A DNA stretch of 64,000 nt, from contig NZ_CP014945.1 of assembly GCF_001606025.1 (NCBI RefSeq), positions 2,604,001 through 2,668,000 on the forward strand. Reading direction: 5' to 3'. Positions 8,679 to 17,691 of this stretch are shown piece after piece (the stretch's first letter is position 1; every line of letters begins with the position of its first letter). The notes beneath the pieces were generated by a model that saw only the letters and a list, made by a program, of their open reading frames with translations, was not told where the DNA came from and ran no database searches. This DNA comes from Psychrobacter alimentarius (GTDB taxonomy: Bacteria; Pseudomonadota; Gammaproteobacteria; Pseudomonadales; Moraxellaceae). The position numbers were made by a program, and so were the translations under genes.

Positions 8679-9176
8679 CTAAAGTGGCTTTACCATTCTA
8701 ATATCTATTATTTTGGCGTCCTCGTATAGCTCTTCATCACATTGACCGGCAGACTCAAAACCAAATTTCTCATAGAAACTAATCGCAGATAGATTGGTTT
8801 TTAACACCCATAAAGACAAACTAGAGCAGCTATTATATTGAGAAACGTCAATTAGGACTGCGTTCATTAACTTAGTACCTATCCCTAAATTTTGGTATTG
8901 CGGTAAAAGATACAAAGTAGTTATTTCACATTTGTGATCTTTCTTAAAGTAAGAAATAAACCCTACAGTTGTATCCTCAGCATCATATGCTATCCATGTA
9001 TTCACATCAGATCTAGGTAGCAGCTTCTCCCACATTTCCATTTTTTGAGATAAGTTATTTTCTTTGTCTCTATACGTTTTAGGTAAAAGGTTCGAATACG
9101 TAGCATTCCAACTTTCAAAGTGAATGTGAGCAATATCTGATACATCACTCTGGGTTGCCTTACGTGTAAAAAACAT
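8679..9176 (-). CDS. GNAT family N-acetyltransferase
   Basis: Acetyl-CoA-dependent N-acetyltransferase of unknown substrate. The acetyl-CoA pyrophosphate loop is clear in YLLPQYQNLGIGTKLM near residues 100-112 (Q-x-x-G-x-G pattern), and the C-terminal NLSAISFYEKFGFESAG is the usual motif B of GNAT proteins. The ATG at 9176 is chosen because a GGAG lies six bases before it; an in-frame ATG at 9188 has no such site. With 165 residues it is a single-domain member. It is more A+T rich than the genes on either side of the 7.8-12.1 kb stretch. Confidence 0.82.
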   Translation of the reverse strand: MFFTRKATQSDVSDIAHIHFESWNATYSNLLPKTYRDKENNLSQKMEMWEKLLPRSDVNTWIAYDAEDTTVGFISYFKKDHKCEITTLYLLPQYQNLGIGTKLMNAVLIDVSQYNSCSSLSLWVLKTNLSAISFYEKFGFESAGQCDEELYEDAKIIDIRMVKPL

Positions 9177-9281
9177 GTGGCACTCCATAGTTAACTATTA
9201 GGGTAAATATTTTTTACGGTGGCTTTTTATATTTATCAATAATACGGAAGTAAGCTATTTTAGAAACGATATTTATCAGTG

Positions 9282-9785
9282 TTATCCATTTTTAACTTTT
9301 CGAATTCTTGCCATCTGATAAGCATTGACATACTCGCCGTTGCGATAAGCATAATCCACCATTTCACCTTCTATCACAAAGCCCAAGCTCTCATATAAAC
9401 CAATAGCTCCGGTGTTATCGGTATAAGTGGTAATTTCAATACGCCTTATATCCAACCAATTATCAGCCAAATCCAGTGCTGCGTTTATAAGCGCTCTGCC
9501 GACACCTTTGCCTTGTGCTGCCGTTTTTACACTGACCCCAAAGCTTGCGACATGGCGTTGACGCTTTGATGTCATAGTCTGAAGCCCGAGACTTCCCACC
9601 ACTTCATCCTCAATTTCAGCCACTAACATATACATATTTTCAGGTATATCCGCCAGTCGCTTGCGCCATAGGGTCTTGGATGGCATAGGTAGCTGCAAAG
9701 TATTTGCATATAAAGCCTCATCGGCATGAATTGCTTGCAACGCGTCTGCATCTTCTGGCTCGGCATGACGTATTTCAATTTTCAT
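9282..9785 (-). CDS. GNAT N-acetyltransferase, YhhY (AaaT)-like
   Basis: N-acetyltransferase whose sequence follows E. coli YhhY, an L-amino acid N-acetyltransferase, along most of its length: an N-terminal IRHAEPEDADALQAIHA, NTLQLPMPS, WRKRLAD, the acetyl-CoA loop AAQGKGVGRALI, DNWLDIRRIEITTYTDN, LYESLGF and YAYRNGEYVNAYQMARI. The match is from memory of that family, not a search. The start at 9785 has AAGGA eight bases upstream; an earlier ATG at 9794 is possible. Length 167 residues. The likely role is detoxification or modification of amino acids or amino acid analogues. Confidence 0.85.
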   Translation of the reverse strand: MKIEIRHAEPEDADALQAIHADEALYANTLQLPMPSKTLWRKRLADIPENMYMLVAEIEDEVVGSLGLQTMTSKRQRHVASFGVSVKTAAQGKGVGRALINAALDLADNWLDIRRIEITTYTDNTGAIGLYESLGFVIEGEMVDYAYRNGEYVNAYQMARIRKVKNG

Positions 9786-10083
9786 TATATTCATCCTTAT
9801 ATAGGAATTATTGTGTGATTAGTATGTTGGCTAGTATCAACATTCCAAATATCTAACCATGAATCTAGCCTGACAGTTAGCCATTTATCATAGAGAGCCA
9901 AGCCCTTACTAAGATGCTTAATGCTCAAGTAAAGCTTCACTATTACAAAGTGTTAATTATATTGTAGAATTACTTATTTTAGTCGACAATAGTCTATTAA
10001 AGAAGAGTTGTATTTATAACCAAATTTTTTGATTGCGCTCTATAAAAAGTCTATTTATAGATATCTTCTACAGGAAAAGCTAA

Positions 10084-10464
10084 ATGTCTAACCTCAGATT
10101 GGTAGTAGCAGGATTTGCAACCCTCATATTTATGAGTATAGGTTGTAGCAATAAAGAGTCTAACAGCGTTCATGAGGTGAAAGAAAATCCATCAGAAGCC
10201 ATCGCAAAGCAAACTCCAGAAGAAGTAGAAATGCGTGGAATTTTTAAGAGAAGCTTTGAAATACATGAGTTGGATACGAACGGTAAAGTCTACTATGTGG
10301 CAGATCCCAAACAGCTGTTAATGAAAGACTCAAATAAAATTGGTCAAGACGGCTATTATAAGTCGTTTGAAACTTGCGTGGTCGGAGTGATCGGATCTGA
10401 AGGTGGTTACGGACCTACTGGCAAGTACGAAGATGAAATTACTATTAGCAAAATCTGTGCATGA
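10084..10464 (+). CDS. Small putative lipoprotein
   Basis: A 126-residue protein with a lipoprotein signal: a short polar start, a hydrophobic run LVVAGFATLIFMSI, and a lipobox with the cysteine at residue 21 (SIGC). The mature part is hydrophilic and short, with two further cysteines, one in FETCVVGVIGSEGGYG and one at the C-terminus (KICA), that could form a disulfide in the periplasm. AGGAA lies about eight bases before the ATG. I do not recognise the family. It stands alone, 112 bp before the membrane ATPase gene on the same strand. Confidence 0.7.
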   Translation: MSNLRLVVAGFATLIFMSIGCSNKESNSVHEVKENPSEAIAKQTPEEVEMRGIFKRSFEIHELDTNGKVYYVADPKQLLMKDSNKIGQDGYYKSFETCVVGVIGSEGGYGPTGKYEDEITISKICA

Positions 10465-10575
10465 AGAGGGATACAGTCACAAAAAATCTGAAAGTTAATG
10501 AACAGATTATATATCAGCAAAAAGCTGTTATTTGCTAGATTTATGTGTGTCAGTCTTAAGGAATATTGAAAAATC

Positions 10576-11904
10576 TTGATTTATAAAGTTATCTCAAACA
10601 AGTATCTGCGTATAGCATTAACATTTTTAGTAATTCAGCAAATTATTGTAGCGTCATCAACGTATTTTATTGCTCGATTGGCACAAAGTTTTGCTGAAAA
10701 TGGGCCTTTATTTCCTTATATGCTGCTATTTGCCGCCTCTTTGGTGGTCGTTTATGTACCTGCGTATTTCTGTATCACCAATACGGAGCGCGCTAAGTAC
10801 GACGCTCATAAGCTATACAACGATACCTTCCATACTGTTTTTTTAGGTAAGACCTATTTTTTATCAAGCGATGAGTTACAGAGTACAGCAACGACAACAC
10901 TTGCTCAGGAAAGCAACTATACGCTTGAAACCGTCATTGATAGTATCTTTGATATTTCAGCGTTGGTTTTTAATGTCTTATTTAATGTGCTCGTTATTGC
11001 TTGGTTTTTAGATGGTACATTAATGCTTGGTTATGCAGTAGGTATTGTCTTTGCTTCTATGTTTGTGCATTTCAGACGACATACTTTAAAAACCGCTGAC
11101 AAAACAGATCAGCAATCACGGTTGAACCTAACCGCTAAACTCTTTGACAGTTGGGATAACGTCGTTATTTTCAACAAGCATAATTACACGCTCTATAATA
11201 ATATCGTTCAAAAAAGCTTTGCGACCGCAAAGAACAATAGCGTCAAATCTACATCCATTCAGCATATTAATTCAAGCTTAGGCATGATCATACTCATGCT
11301 GCCTGTTTTTGCAATAACTGGCTTTATTTTTAATAAAAATTGGAGTGACGCCGCGACGATGGCGGTGCTAATTGCGACGCTGCCAAGACAAATTCAGCTA
11401 TTGCAAATGTGCTATGCCTTGATTGGCTACCATACCAGTATCGGCGTTATTAAAACGATGCTAGATGGTATTTTAGAGGTTTTACAACCTACCACTGTGG
11501 ATTTAAATACCTACATTCAGGCAGACCAAATACGTGTGAATCAAACAGGAGAGATTTTTGATTCAACACAGTTGCCTAAGAAAGGGAGGATAACGCTGAT
11601 TGGTAGTAATGGTGTTGGTAAGTCTTGTATGTTGCTTAAGCTAAAAGACCACTACCAAGAACGAGCGTACTATTTGCCTGCCAAGCACAATTTATATTTT
11701 AATTACAAAACAGATAAAGCCCATAAAGGCTCAACAGGACAACAACTCATCAAGCAAATTCAAGAAATTAGAGAGGACGACCAAAGTACAGTTGTCATGC
11801 TAGATGAATGGGATGCACATTTGGATAAAGAAAATACCCAAATCATAGACCACTATCTTGATGAGCTTGCTCAAACAAGACTTGTTATGGATGTTAGACA
11901 TTGA
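10576..11904 (+). CDS. ABC-type membrane ATPase with a minimal nucleotide-binding domain
   Basis: A fused membrane-plus-ATPase protein of the ABC exporter style. Residues about 10-300 hold five to six hydrophobic segments arranged like a type I exporter membrane domain. The ATPase part starts near residue 335: Walker A GSNGVGKS at 343-350, a degenerate signature STGQQ at 386-390, Walker B VVMLDEWDAHLD with Asp410 and Glu411, and a final His as the last residue (DVRH), where the switch histidine belongs. Only about 35 residues separate Walker A from the signature, against roughly 100 in ordinary ABC proteins, so the helical subdomain with the Q-loop is nearly absent. The start is a TTG at 10576. 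The family resembles peptide/toxin exporters only loosely, and the substrate is unknown. Although small, it does not look truncated: all catalytic motifs are in order. Confidence 0.7.
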   Translation: MIYKVISNKYLRIALTFLVIQQIIVASSTYFIARLAQSFAENGPLFPYMLLFAASLVVVYVPAYFCITNTERAKYDAHKLYNDTFHTVFLGKTYFLSSDELQSTATTTLAQESNYTLETVIDSIFDISALVFNVLFNVLVIAWFLDGTLMLGYAVGIVFASMFVHFRRHTLKTADKTDQQSRLNLTAKLFDSWDNVVIFNKHNYTLYNNIVQKSFATAKNNSVKSTSIQHINSSLGMIILMLPVFAITGFIFNKNWSDAATMAVLIATLPRQIQLLQMCYALIGYHTSIGVIKTMLDGILEVLQPTTVDLNTYIQADQIRVNQTGEIFDSTQLPKKGRITLIGSNGVGKSCMLLKLKDHYQERAYYLPAKHNLYFNYKTDKAHKGSTGQQLIKQIQEIREDDQSTVVMLDEWDAHLDKENTQIIDHYLDELAQTRLVMDVRH

Positions 11905-12120
11905 GATAGAAAGTGATTAATCTACTAGATAGGTAAACCATACAGTACATTGTGACTATTTTAGCAAGTCAAAACTAGGAGACCATCAGCCTACTGCTTG
12001 ATGTTCAAGTTCTCACTAACGATTATTATTAACCTTTCAATTATGGAAAAAATAAAAGAATAGCCCTGTTATAGATATCAATTTACCTCCTACTATAATC
12101 ATTAAGCTCAAATGATAGAC

Positions 12121-12157
12121 AAAAAAATCACCAGCCAAGCGACTGATGATTTTTTTA
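12121..12157. terminator. Bidirectional intrinsic terminator
   Basis: An inverted repeat (AAAAAATCA-c-CAG paired with CTG-a-TGATTTTTT around an eight-base loop) is flanked by A and T runs, so it can act in both directions. It lies 32 bp past the stop of the amino acid importer ATPase on the minus strand. Confidence 0.7.
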
Positions 12158-12188
12158 TAACTAAGTACGCTATAACAGTATAAACAGT

Positions 12189-12932
12189 TTACTGCTCAAT
12201 ACGCTGTAAGAATGCTTGCGTACGTGGGTGGCGCGAGTCTTCGAATAGCTGCTTGGCACTGCCCTCTTCGACAACCACCCCATCTTCAATCAAGACCACA
12301 TGATCCGCCACATCACGAGCAAAGTTTATCTCGTGTGTCACCACAACCATCGTCCAGCCTTCAGAGGCCAGCTGCTTCATACTCTCAAGCACATCCTGCA
12401 CCAGCTCTGGATCAAGCGCAGAGGTTGGCTCATCAAACAATAATAATGAAGGTTCAATCGCCAGTGCGCGTGCAATACCAACACGCTGCTGCTGACCACC
12501 AGACAACTGAAATGGATAAAGATCAGCTTTATCTGACAGACCGACTTTATCGAGCAATACCAGCGCCTGTTCACGTGCTTGCGCTTTACTTTGTCCTTGT
12601 ACCACTGTCGGCCCAAGCATTAGATTCTCAAGCGCCGTCTTATGGGGAAACAAGTTATAAGACTGAAACACCATACCTGACTTACGTTGTAACGCCAGCA
12701 AAGTGTTTTTCTTAGGCTTGGTAGCAAAGTCAACGGTCAGACTACCATCGTCAAACGCAATGACTCCTTTATCAGGGATCTCAAGCGCATTAAGACAGCG
12801 TAAAAAAGTGGTCTTCCCTGATCCTGAAGGCCCTAATATGACGACCACCTTGCCCTTATTAATGGTCAAATCGATGCCTTTTAGCACCTGATTGCTACCA
12901 AAGGCTTTATGAATATTAGTGACTTTGATCAT
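12189..12932 (-). CDS. Polar amino acid/cystine ABC transporter ATP-binding protein
   Basis: ATPase of a polar amino acid importer (GlnQ/HisP/TcyN group). Motifs: Walker A GPSGSGKTT, Q-loop VFQSYNLFPHKT, signature LSGGQQQR, Walker B LLLFDEPTSALDPE, and switch histidine VTHEINFA. The ATG at 12932 has AGGA upstream at good distance; a longer in-frame start at 13001 would overlap the gap after the permease gene and is not favoured. Length 247 residues, normal. It is the last gene of a three-gene minus-strand operon (binding protein, permease, ATPase) and is followed by a terminator at 12121-12157. Confidence 0.9.
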   Translation of the reverse strand: MIKVTNIHKAFGSNQVLKGIDLTINKGKVVVILGPSGSGKTTFLRCLNALEIPDKGVIAFDDGSLTVDFATKPKKNTLLALQRKSGMVFQSYNLFPHKTALENLMLGPTVVQGQSKAQAREQALVLLDKVGLSDKADLYPFQLSGGQQQRVGIARALAIEPSLLLFDEPTSALDPELVQDVLESMKQLASEGWTMVVVTHEINFARDVADHVVLIEDGVVVEEGSAKQLFEDSRHPRTQAFLQRIEQ

Positions 12933-13014
12933 GAAAATTCCTGTTGTACTGATAGCTGCTTTGCTAATCGCAATAACACGTGATGACAAATATACTCGCA
13001 CCGCTTATAGGCGT

Positions 13015-13758
13015 TTACTTCGCCACATAACGATCCAGTCTGGTTTCAAGCTTACCTTGGATAAAGGTGAGGAACAGACAAATACCCCAATAAATAATCG
13101 CCGCTTCTGTATAAACCAGCATAAATTCATAGTTACGGGCAGTGATAATCTGCGCTTGTTTGAACAGCTCTGTCACCAAGACCAATGAGGCCAACGACGT
13201 GTCTTTCACCAAACTGATAAACGTATTGGATAATGGCGGTACAGATACCCGAAGCGCTTGCGGCAAAATGACATGACGAAACGTTTGCAGATACGTAAGT
13301 CCAACCGTCGAACCTGCTTCCCACTGCCCTTTTGGAATCGACAAAATCGACGCACGTACCGTCTCTGATGCGTAGGCACCAATATTCAGTGAAAAGGCAA
13401 TAATGGCGGAGGGAAAAGGATCAAGCTTAACCCCAACGCTTGGCAGTCCATAGAAAATAATAAATAGCTGCACCAGCATTGGTGTCCCGCGAATGGCAGA
13501 CACATAGATACGAGCAAGCCGATAAATGACCTGATGGAACCAGCCAGCACGTGGCACGATACGAATCAAAGCCACTGTCAGCGCAATGATCATACCAATC
13601 GTAAATGAAATCAATGCCAGTGGTATCGAATAATAAATACCACCTTTGAGCATCGGCCAAAAAGACGAGATGACAATTTGCGCCCGATCAGGGCTCATAA
13701 ATGGCAACAACGCCAATAATTCAGCTAACCACGACACTGACATTATAGATCCTAGCAT
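13015..13758 (-). CDS. Polar amino acid/cystine ABC transporter permease
   Basis: Single permease of the importer, HisM/GlnP family, with about five membrane helices. The family features are visible: [37 protein letters not shown] near residue 90, and the coupling EAA-type loop in [20 protein letters not shown]. The ATG at 13758 overlaps the stop codon of the binding-protein gene by one base (TAATG). A second ATG at 13743 has a better AGGA spacing and may be the true start. Because only one permease gene is present, it should act as a homodimer. Confidence 0.9.
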   Translation of the reverse strand: MLGSIMSVSWLAELLALLPFMSPDRAQIVISSFWPMLKGGIYYSIPLALISFTIGMIIALTVALIRIVPRAGWFHQVIYRLARIYVSAIRGTPMLVQLFIIFYGLPSVGVKLDPFPSAIIAFSLNIGAYASETVRASILSIPKGQWEAGSTVGLTYLQTFRHVILPQALRVSVPPLSNTFISLVKDTSLASLVLVTELFKQAQIITARNYEFMLVYTEAAIIYWGICLFLTFIQGKLETRLDRYVAK

Positions 13759-14594
13759 TATTTTTGTTTACTTATATCAGCACCAAAGAACTCTTCGCTC
13801 AATTTGGTCAGCGTGCCATCAGCCTGCAGTTCTGCCATCGCTTCATCCAATTTTGCTACTACAGCATCATCGCCTTTGATAAGGACCAAACCTGAGCCAG
13901 TTTGCTCACTAGCAGGCGCAGTCAGCTTAATCTCAAGACCTGAATCTGGGAATTTTTTTAGATAATCCAATACTGCCAGATTGTCATTCATCGTAAAGTC
14001 AGCACGGTCTTGTTTGACCAACTGAACGGCTTGCGCCATACCATCGACAGGGACGATTTCTGCACCATAACGCTGGGCCAACTCGCCATAGTTACTGCTG
14101 AGCGACTGAGCGGTACGTAGGCCTTTTAGACCTTCCCAAGAGCTATAACGGTTGTCATCGGTCGGTGCCAAGACAACTGCGCCTGACCAGCTATAAGCCG
14201 TGGTTTTGTCATACTTCGCTTGACGCTCTGGCGTGGTCAAGCTAACTTGGTTAGCCACCATATCGAAACGTTTTGAGTCCAAACCTGCCAGCATCGCATC
14301 CCATTGGGTTTCTTTAAACTCAACATCGACGCCCAATTTTTCAGCAACGGCACGTGTCACTTCTACATCGTAACCTGTGAGCTTACCACTCTCGTCATGA
14401 TACGTGAATGGAGGGTAAGTGCCCTCTGTACCGACGTTGATAGTGCCACCGTTATTGATACGTTGCAGCAAATCAGAACCGCCTGTCGCGGTACTGTCCG
14501 TCGCTTTGGTATCAGTTTCAGTAGTAGTTGACTGACCACAAGCGGCAAGTAGGACTGTACTAGCGGCAAGGGCTAAGAGAGTACGACGTTTCAT
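13758..14594 (-). CDS. Amino acid ABC transporter substrate-binding lipoprotein (cystine-type)
   Basis: Periplasmic solute-binding protein family 3. A lipoprotein signal is evident ([18 protein letters not shown], cysteine at residue 19), followed by a Thr-rich linker. The binding core has [50 protein letters not shown] and [10 protein letters not shown], all close to FliY/TcyJ-type cystine-binding proteins as I recall them. Cystine is therefore the best guess for the ligand, with other polar amino acids possible. First gene of the operon; the promoter should lie in 14595-14903. Confidence 0.88.
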   Translation of the reverse strand: MKRRTLLALAASTVLLAACGQSTTTETDTKATDSTATGGSDLLQRINNGGTINVGTEGTYPPFTYHDESGKLTGYDVEVTRAVAEKLGVDVEFKETQWDAMLAGLDSKRFDMVANQVSLTTPERQAKYDKTTAYSWSGAVVLAPTDDNRYSSWEGLKGLRTAQSLSSNYGELAQRYGAEIVPVDGMAQAVQLVKQDRADFTMNDNLAVLDYLKKFPDSGLEIKLTAPASEQTGSGLVLIKGDDAVVAKLDEAMAELQADGTLTKLSEEFFGADISKQK

Positions 14595-14903
14595 AGGACG
14601 TCCTTATAAGAGTGAATGGATGAGTCGAGACTGTTATATCAATGTCATAATGCCAGCAAATAATCTAAACCTTACGCAGACAGATATCACAATGCATATC
14701 TGAATCGTATTATTTTGCTTTGGTTGCCCGATTTAAGGGTTCTCAGTATATTTTTCAATACTGTTTCTACATTATTTTAATCGTTTAGACGATTTTATAG
14801 CAAATTTTGAGCCTATAACGACCGCCTAGACCGCAACGTGTTCATATAGTAGCGTACTTCAGAAAGAATAAACGTACAAAAATAGTGAGTATGCGTCAAT
14901 TTA
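14595..14903. other. Intergenic region between the importer operon and hutC
   Basis: This 309-bp gap separates the start of the minus-strand importer operon from the end of hutC, also on the minus strand. It should hold the importer promoter and the hutC 3' end. No convincing terminator hairpin, small gene or repeat was found by eye. Confidence 0.5.
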
Positions 14904-15668
14904 TCAAAGCTCGCCTGAAAATTGATAACGATCGCCAGCATGCCACATTTTTACAAAGGTGACGACTTGACCCGCTGAGTAGGTCTGGCGACGCAGTACC
15001 AACGTTGGCGACTGCGGTGCGATTTTCAAAAAAGTCGCAATCTCCTCTGGTGCTGCCAATGCACGAATGGTGTAGCTTCCGCGCTCTAGCGGGCTTTTGG
15101 CAATCAAGTAATCACTGGTATTGACCACGCTAAAATCTTGCTCAATAAATTCAGGGACTTTTTTGGCATCGACCCAGCGCTCTTCAAACTGAATCGGCTG
15201 ACCATCGGCAAAGTGAATAATTTTTACTTCATACAATACAGTCGCGCCAGCGCTATTCGCCACGTCATCATTCTTACTGTGAGCGGACAATGCCTCTGCT
15301 GTCTCAATACCAAACTTACGGCGCAGCTCATCATCCAGCATATTGGCGGTAATGGCACGTTTGCTTACCACCTGCGCTTGGTAATCGCGATTGGCGGATT
15401 TTAAATCTTGTGCGATATTGCGTACTTCTACAAAGGTATGATTAAACTGTTGCTGCGCGACAAACGTGCCCGACCCTTGCCGCCGCTCCAATACCCGCTC
15501 TTCGCTCAACTCTTTTAGCGCACGGTTGACCGTCATCCGAGATACACCAAACTCTTTTGCTAGTGCCATTTCTGTCGAGATCGCTTTGCCTGCTTGCCAT
15601 TTACCAGAATGGATGTTGTCTAATATCGCATTTTTAATCCGCTGATACGCTGGGATTGTTTTTGTCAT
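14904..15668 (-). CDS. hutC: Histidine utilisation repressor HutC (GntR family)
   Basis: GntR-family regulator of the HutC/FarR subgroup, expected to repress hut genes and release DNA when urocanate binds. The N-terminal winged helix includes WQAGKAISTEMALAKEFGVS, RMTVNRALKELSEERVLERR and QGSGTFVA. The C-terminal UTRA effector domain spans about residues 90-250, including IHFADGQPIQFEERWVDA and a terminal LVLRRQTYSAGQVVTFVKMW. It is divergent from hutU, and a palindrome of the HutC-operator type lies in the gap at 15829-15840. Length 254 residues, normal for the family. Confidence 0.92.
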   Translation of the reverse strand: MTKTIPAYQRIKNAILDNIHSGKWQAGKAISTEMALAKEFGVSRMTVNRALKELSEERVLERRQGSGTFVAQQQFNHTFVEVRNIAQDLKSANRDYQAQVVSKRAITANMLDDELRRKFGIETAEALSAHSKNDDVANSAGATVLYEVKIIHFADGQPIQFEERWVDAKKVPEFIEQDFSVVNTSDYLIAKSPLERGSYTIRALAAPEEIATFLKIAPQSPTLVLRRQTYSAGQVVTFVKMWHAGDRYQFSGEL

Positions 15669-15801
15669 ATTCGTTTTAAACCGTCAGTTCCGCTAATAAG
15701 AGTAGCACCATAATATCATGACAATCATGCGAACTCTTATTCATATCACTCTATCAGTTATGCTCCTTTTTTCATTAACTCTAATTTTTATAAAAAAATC
15801 C

Positions 15802-15840
15802 TTGCATGAAAAAAGTATCTTTGATAATTTGTATATACAA
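15802..15840 (+). promoter_or_regulatory. Predicted hut promoter with HutC-type operator
   Basis: A perfect 12-base palindrome TTGTATATACAA lies at 15829-15840, between divergent hutC and hutU. It contains the TGTA-N2-TACA core described for HutC sites in Pseudomonas. A weak promoter (TTGCAT at 15802, GATAAT at 15823, spacing 15) points to hutU and would place the operator just downstream of the -10. Repression relieved by urocanate is inferred from the family. Confidence 0.6.
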
Positions 15841-15914
15841 CTTATGAGTGACCTCAAATAATCGCACTCAAAACCTGCATTAATAAAACTGTATTGATAA
15901 CACAAGGAACGATC

Positions 15915-17648
15915 ATGACGACCGATAATGGAATCAGCGAAAACGCAGAAGTGAAAAACAACGAATTTACCCGCCGTGATGAAAGTCGTGATATTGCCGC
16001 CCCCACTGGCAGCACCCTTCATTGCAAGAGCTGGCTGACCGAAGCGCCTTATCGCATGCTACAAAACAACCTGCATCCTGATGTCGCTGAAAACCCAAAA
16101 AGTCTTGTGGTGTATGGTGGTATTGGACGCGCTGCTCGTAACTGGGAAAGCTATGATCAAATCCTAGCGTCATTAAAAGAATTAGAAGATGACGAGACGT
16201 TGTTAGTGCAGTCAGGAAAGCCAGTCGGCGTTTTTCAAACGCATGAAAACGCACCGCGTGTCTTGATTGCCAATTCCAACCTTGTACCGCGCTGGGCAAC
16301 GTGGGAGCACTTCAATGAGCTTGATCGCAAAGACTTGTTTATGTACGGTCAAATGACAGCAGGTAGCTGGATTTATATTGGTACGCAAGGCATCGTGCAA
16401 GGTACTTACGAAACCTTCGTTGAGGCAGGTCGTCAGCATTATGATGGCAGCTGGAAAGGACGCTGGATTTTGACTGCGGGACTTGGCGGTATGGGCGGCG
16501 CACAGCCACTAGCGGCAACCTTTGCTGGCGCAACCTCATTGAACATCGAGTGCCAGCAGTCTAGTATCGATTTCCGCCTGCGTACTGGTTATGTCGATAA
16601 ACAAGCGGACGATCTTGACCATGCTTATGAATTGATTAAGCAGCATACTGACGCGGGTGAAGCCGTCTCAATCGCTCTACTTGGTAATGCCGCAGACATC
16701 TTGCCTGAGATGGTCAAACGCGCTCGTGCTGGCGGCATGAAACCTGATTTGGTCACCGATCAAACTTCAGCCCATGACTTGATCAATGGCTATCTGCCAA
16801 GTGGCTGGACGGTTGAAGAATGGAAGGCCGCACAAGAAGATCCAGAACAACACGCAGCATTGACCAAAGCGGCAGCAGCATCTTGCGCCACACACGTACA
16901 GGCGATTTTAGATCTACAAGCGATGGATATTCCAGCGACTGATTATGGCAACAATATCCGTCAGGTAGCATTTGATGAAGGGGTCAAAGACGCCTTTAAT
17001 TTCCCAGGATTCGTCCCTGCTTATATTCGTCCACTTTTCTGCCAAGGCAAAGGCCCTTTCCGCTGGGTAGCGCTCTCTGGTGATCCAGAAGACATCTATA
17101 AAACGGATCAAAAAATTAAAGAATTGTTCCCTGAAAACCAACATATTCATCGCTGGCTTGATATGGCAAAAGAGCGCATTCAGTTCCAAGGATTACCTGC
17201 CCGTATCTGCTGGTTGGGTCTTGGCGAACGTGACAAAGCAGGTCTGGCGTTTAATGAGATGGTCAAAAACGGCGAACTAAAAGGCCCTATCGTCATTGGT
17301 CGTGACCATTTGGACACCGGCTCTGTTGCCAGTCCAAACCGCGAAACTGAAAGCATGAAAGATGGCTCAGACGCAGTCTCTGACTGGGCGCTTCTAAACG
17401 GTATGCTCAATGTCGCGGGCGGCGCCACGTGGGTATCATTGCATCATGGCGGCGGTGTTGGCATGGGTTATTCGCAGCATTCAGGCATGGTCATCGTCGC
17501 TGATGGTACAGATGCAGCCGCCAAACGCTTGTCACGTGTACTGGTCAATGACTGCGGCTCAGGTGTCATGCGTCATGCAGATGCAGGCTATGAGCTGGCC
17601 ATCAAAACAGCAAAAGATTACGGTCTCAACTTACCCATGATCAAATGA
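15915..17648 (+). CDS. hutU: Urocanate hydratase
   Basis: Second enzyme of histidine degradation: urocanate plus water gives imidazolonepropionate, using tightly bound NAD+ as an electrophile. Recognisable segments are the N-terminal [47 protein letters not shown] [12 protein letters not shown], the NAD-binding [12 protein letters not shown], and C-terminal [20 protein letters not shown]. At 577 residues it has a slightly longer N-terminus than the usual 550-560. The ATG at 15915 has AAGGAA eight bases before it; the in-frame TTG at 15894 has none. First structural gene of the hut operon. Confidence 0.95.
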   Translation: MTTDNGISENAEVKNNEFTRRDESRDIAAPTGSTLHCKSWLTEAPYRMLQNNLHPDVAENPKSLVVYGGIGRAARNWESYDQILASLKELEDDETLLVQSGKPVGVFQTHENAPRVLIANSNLVPRWATWEHFNELDRKDLFMYGQMTAGSWIYIGTQGIVQGTYETFVEAGRQHYDGSWKGRWILTAGLGGMGGAQPLAATFAGATSLNIECQQSSIDFRLRTGYVDKQADDLDHAYELIKQHTDAGEAVSIALLGNAADILPEMVKRARAGGMKPDLVTDQTSAHDLINGYLPSGWTVEEWKAAQEDPEQHAALTKAAAASCATHVQAILDLQAMDIPATDYGNNIRQVAFDEGVKDAFNFPGFVPAYIRPLFCQGKGPFRWVALSGDPEDIYKTDQKIKELFPENQHIHRWLDMAKERIQFQGLPARICWLGLGERDKAGLAFNEMVKNGELKGPIVIGRDHLDTGSVASPNRETESMKDGSDAVSDWALLNGMLNVAGGATWVSLHHGGGVGMGYSQHSGMVIVADGTDAAAKRLSRVLVNDCGSGVMRHADAGYELAIKTAKDYGLNLPMIK

Positions 17649-17691
17649 TGATCAAATAAAGCATCCAAAACATTTTATCAAGGAGGATAAC

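Noticed and set aside
12919..13188. An 89-residue plus-strand frame across the importer ATPase-permease junction
   Set aside because: It is antisense to two well-supported genes and has no family features.
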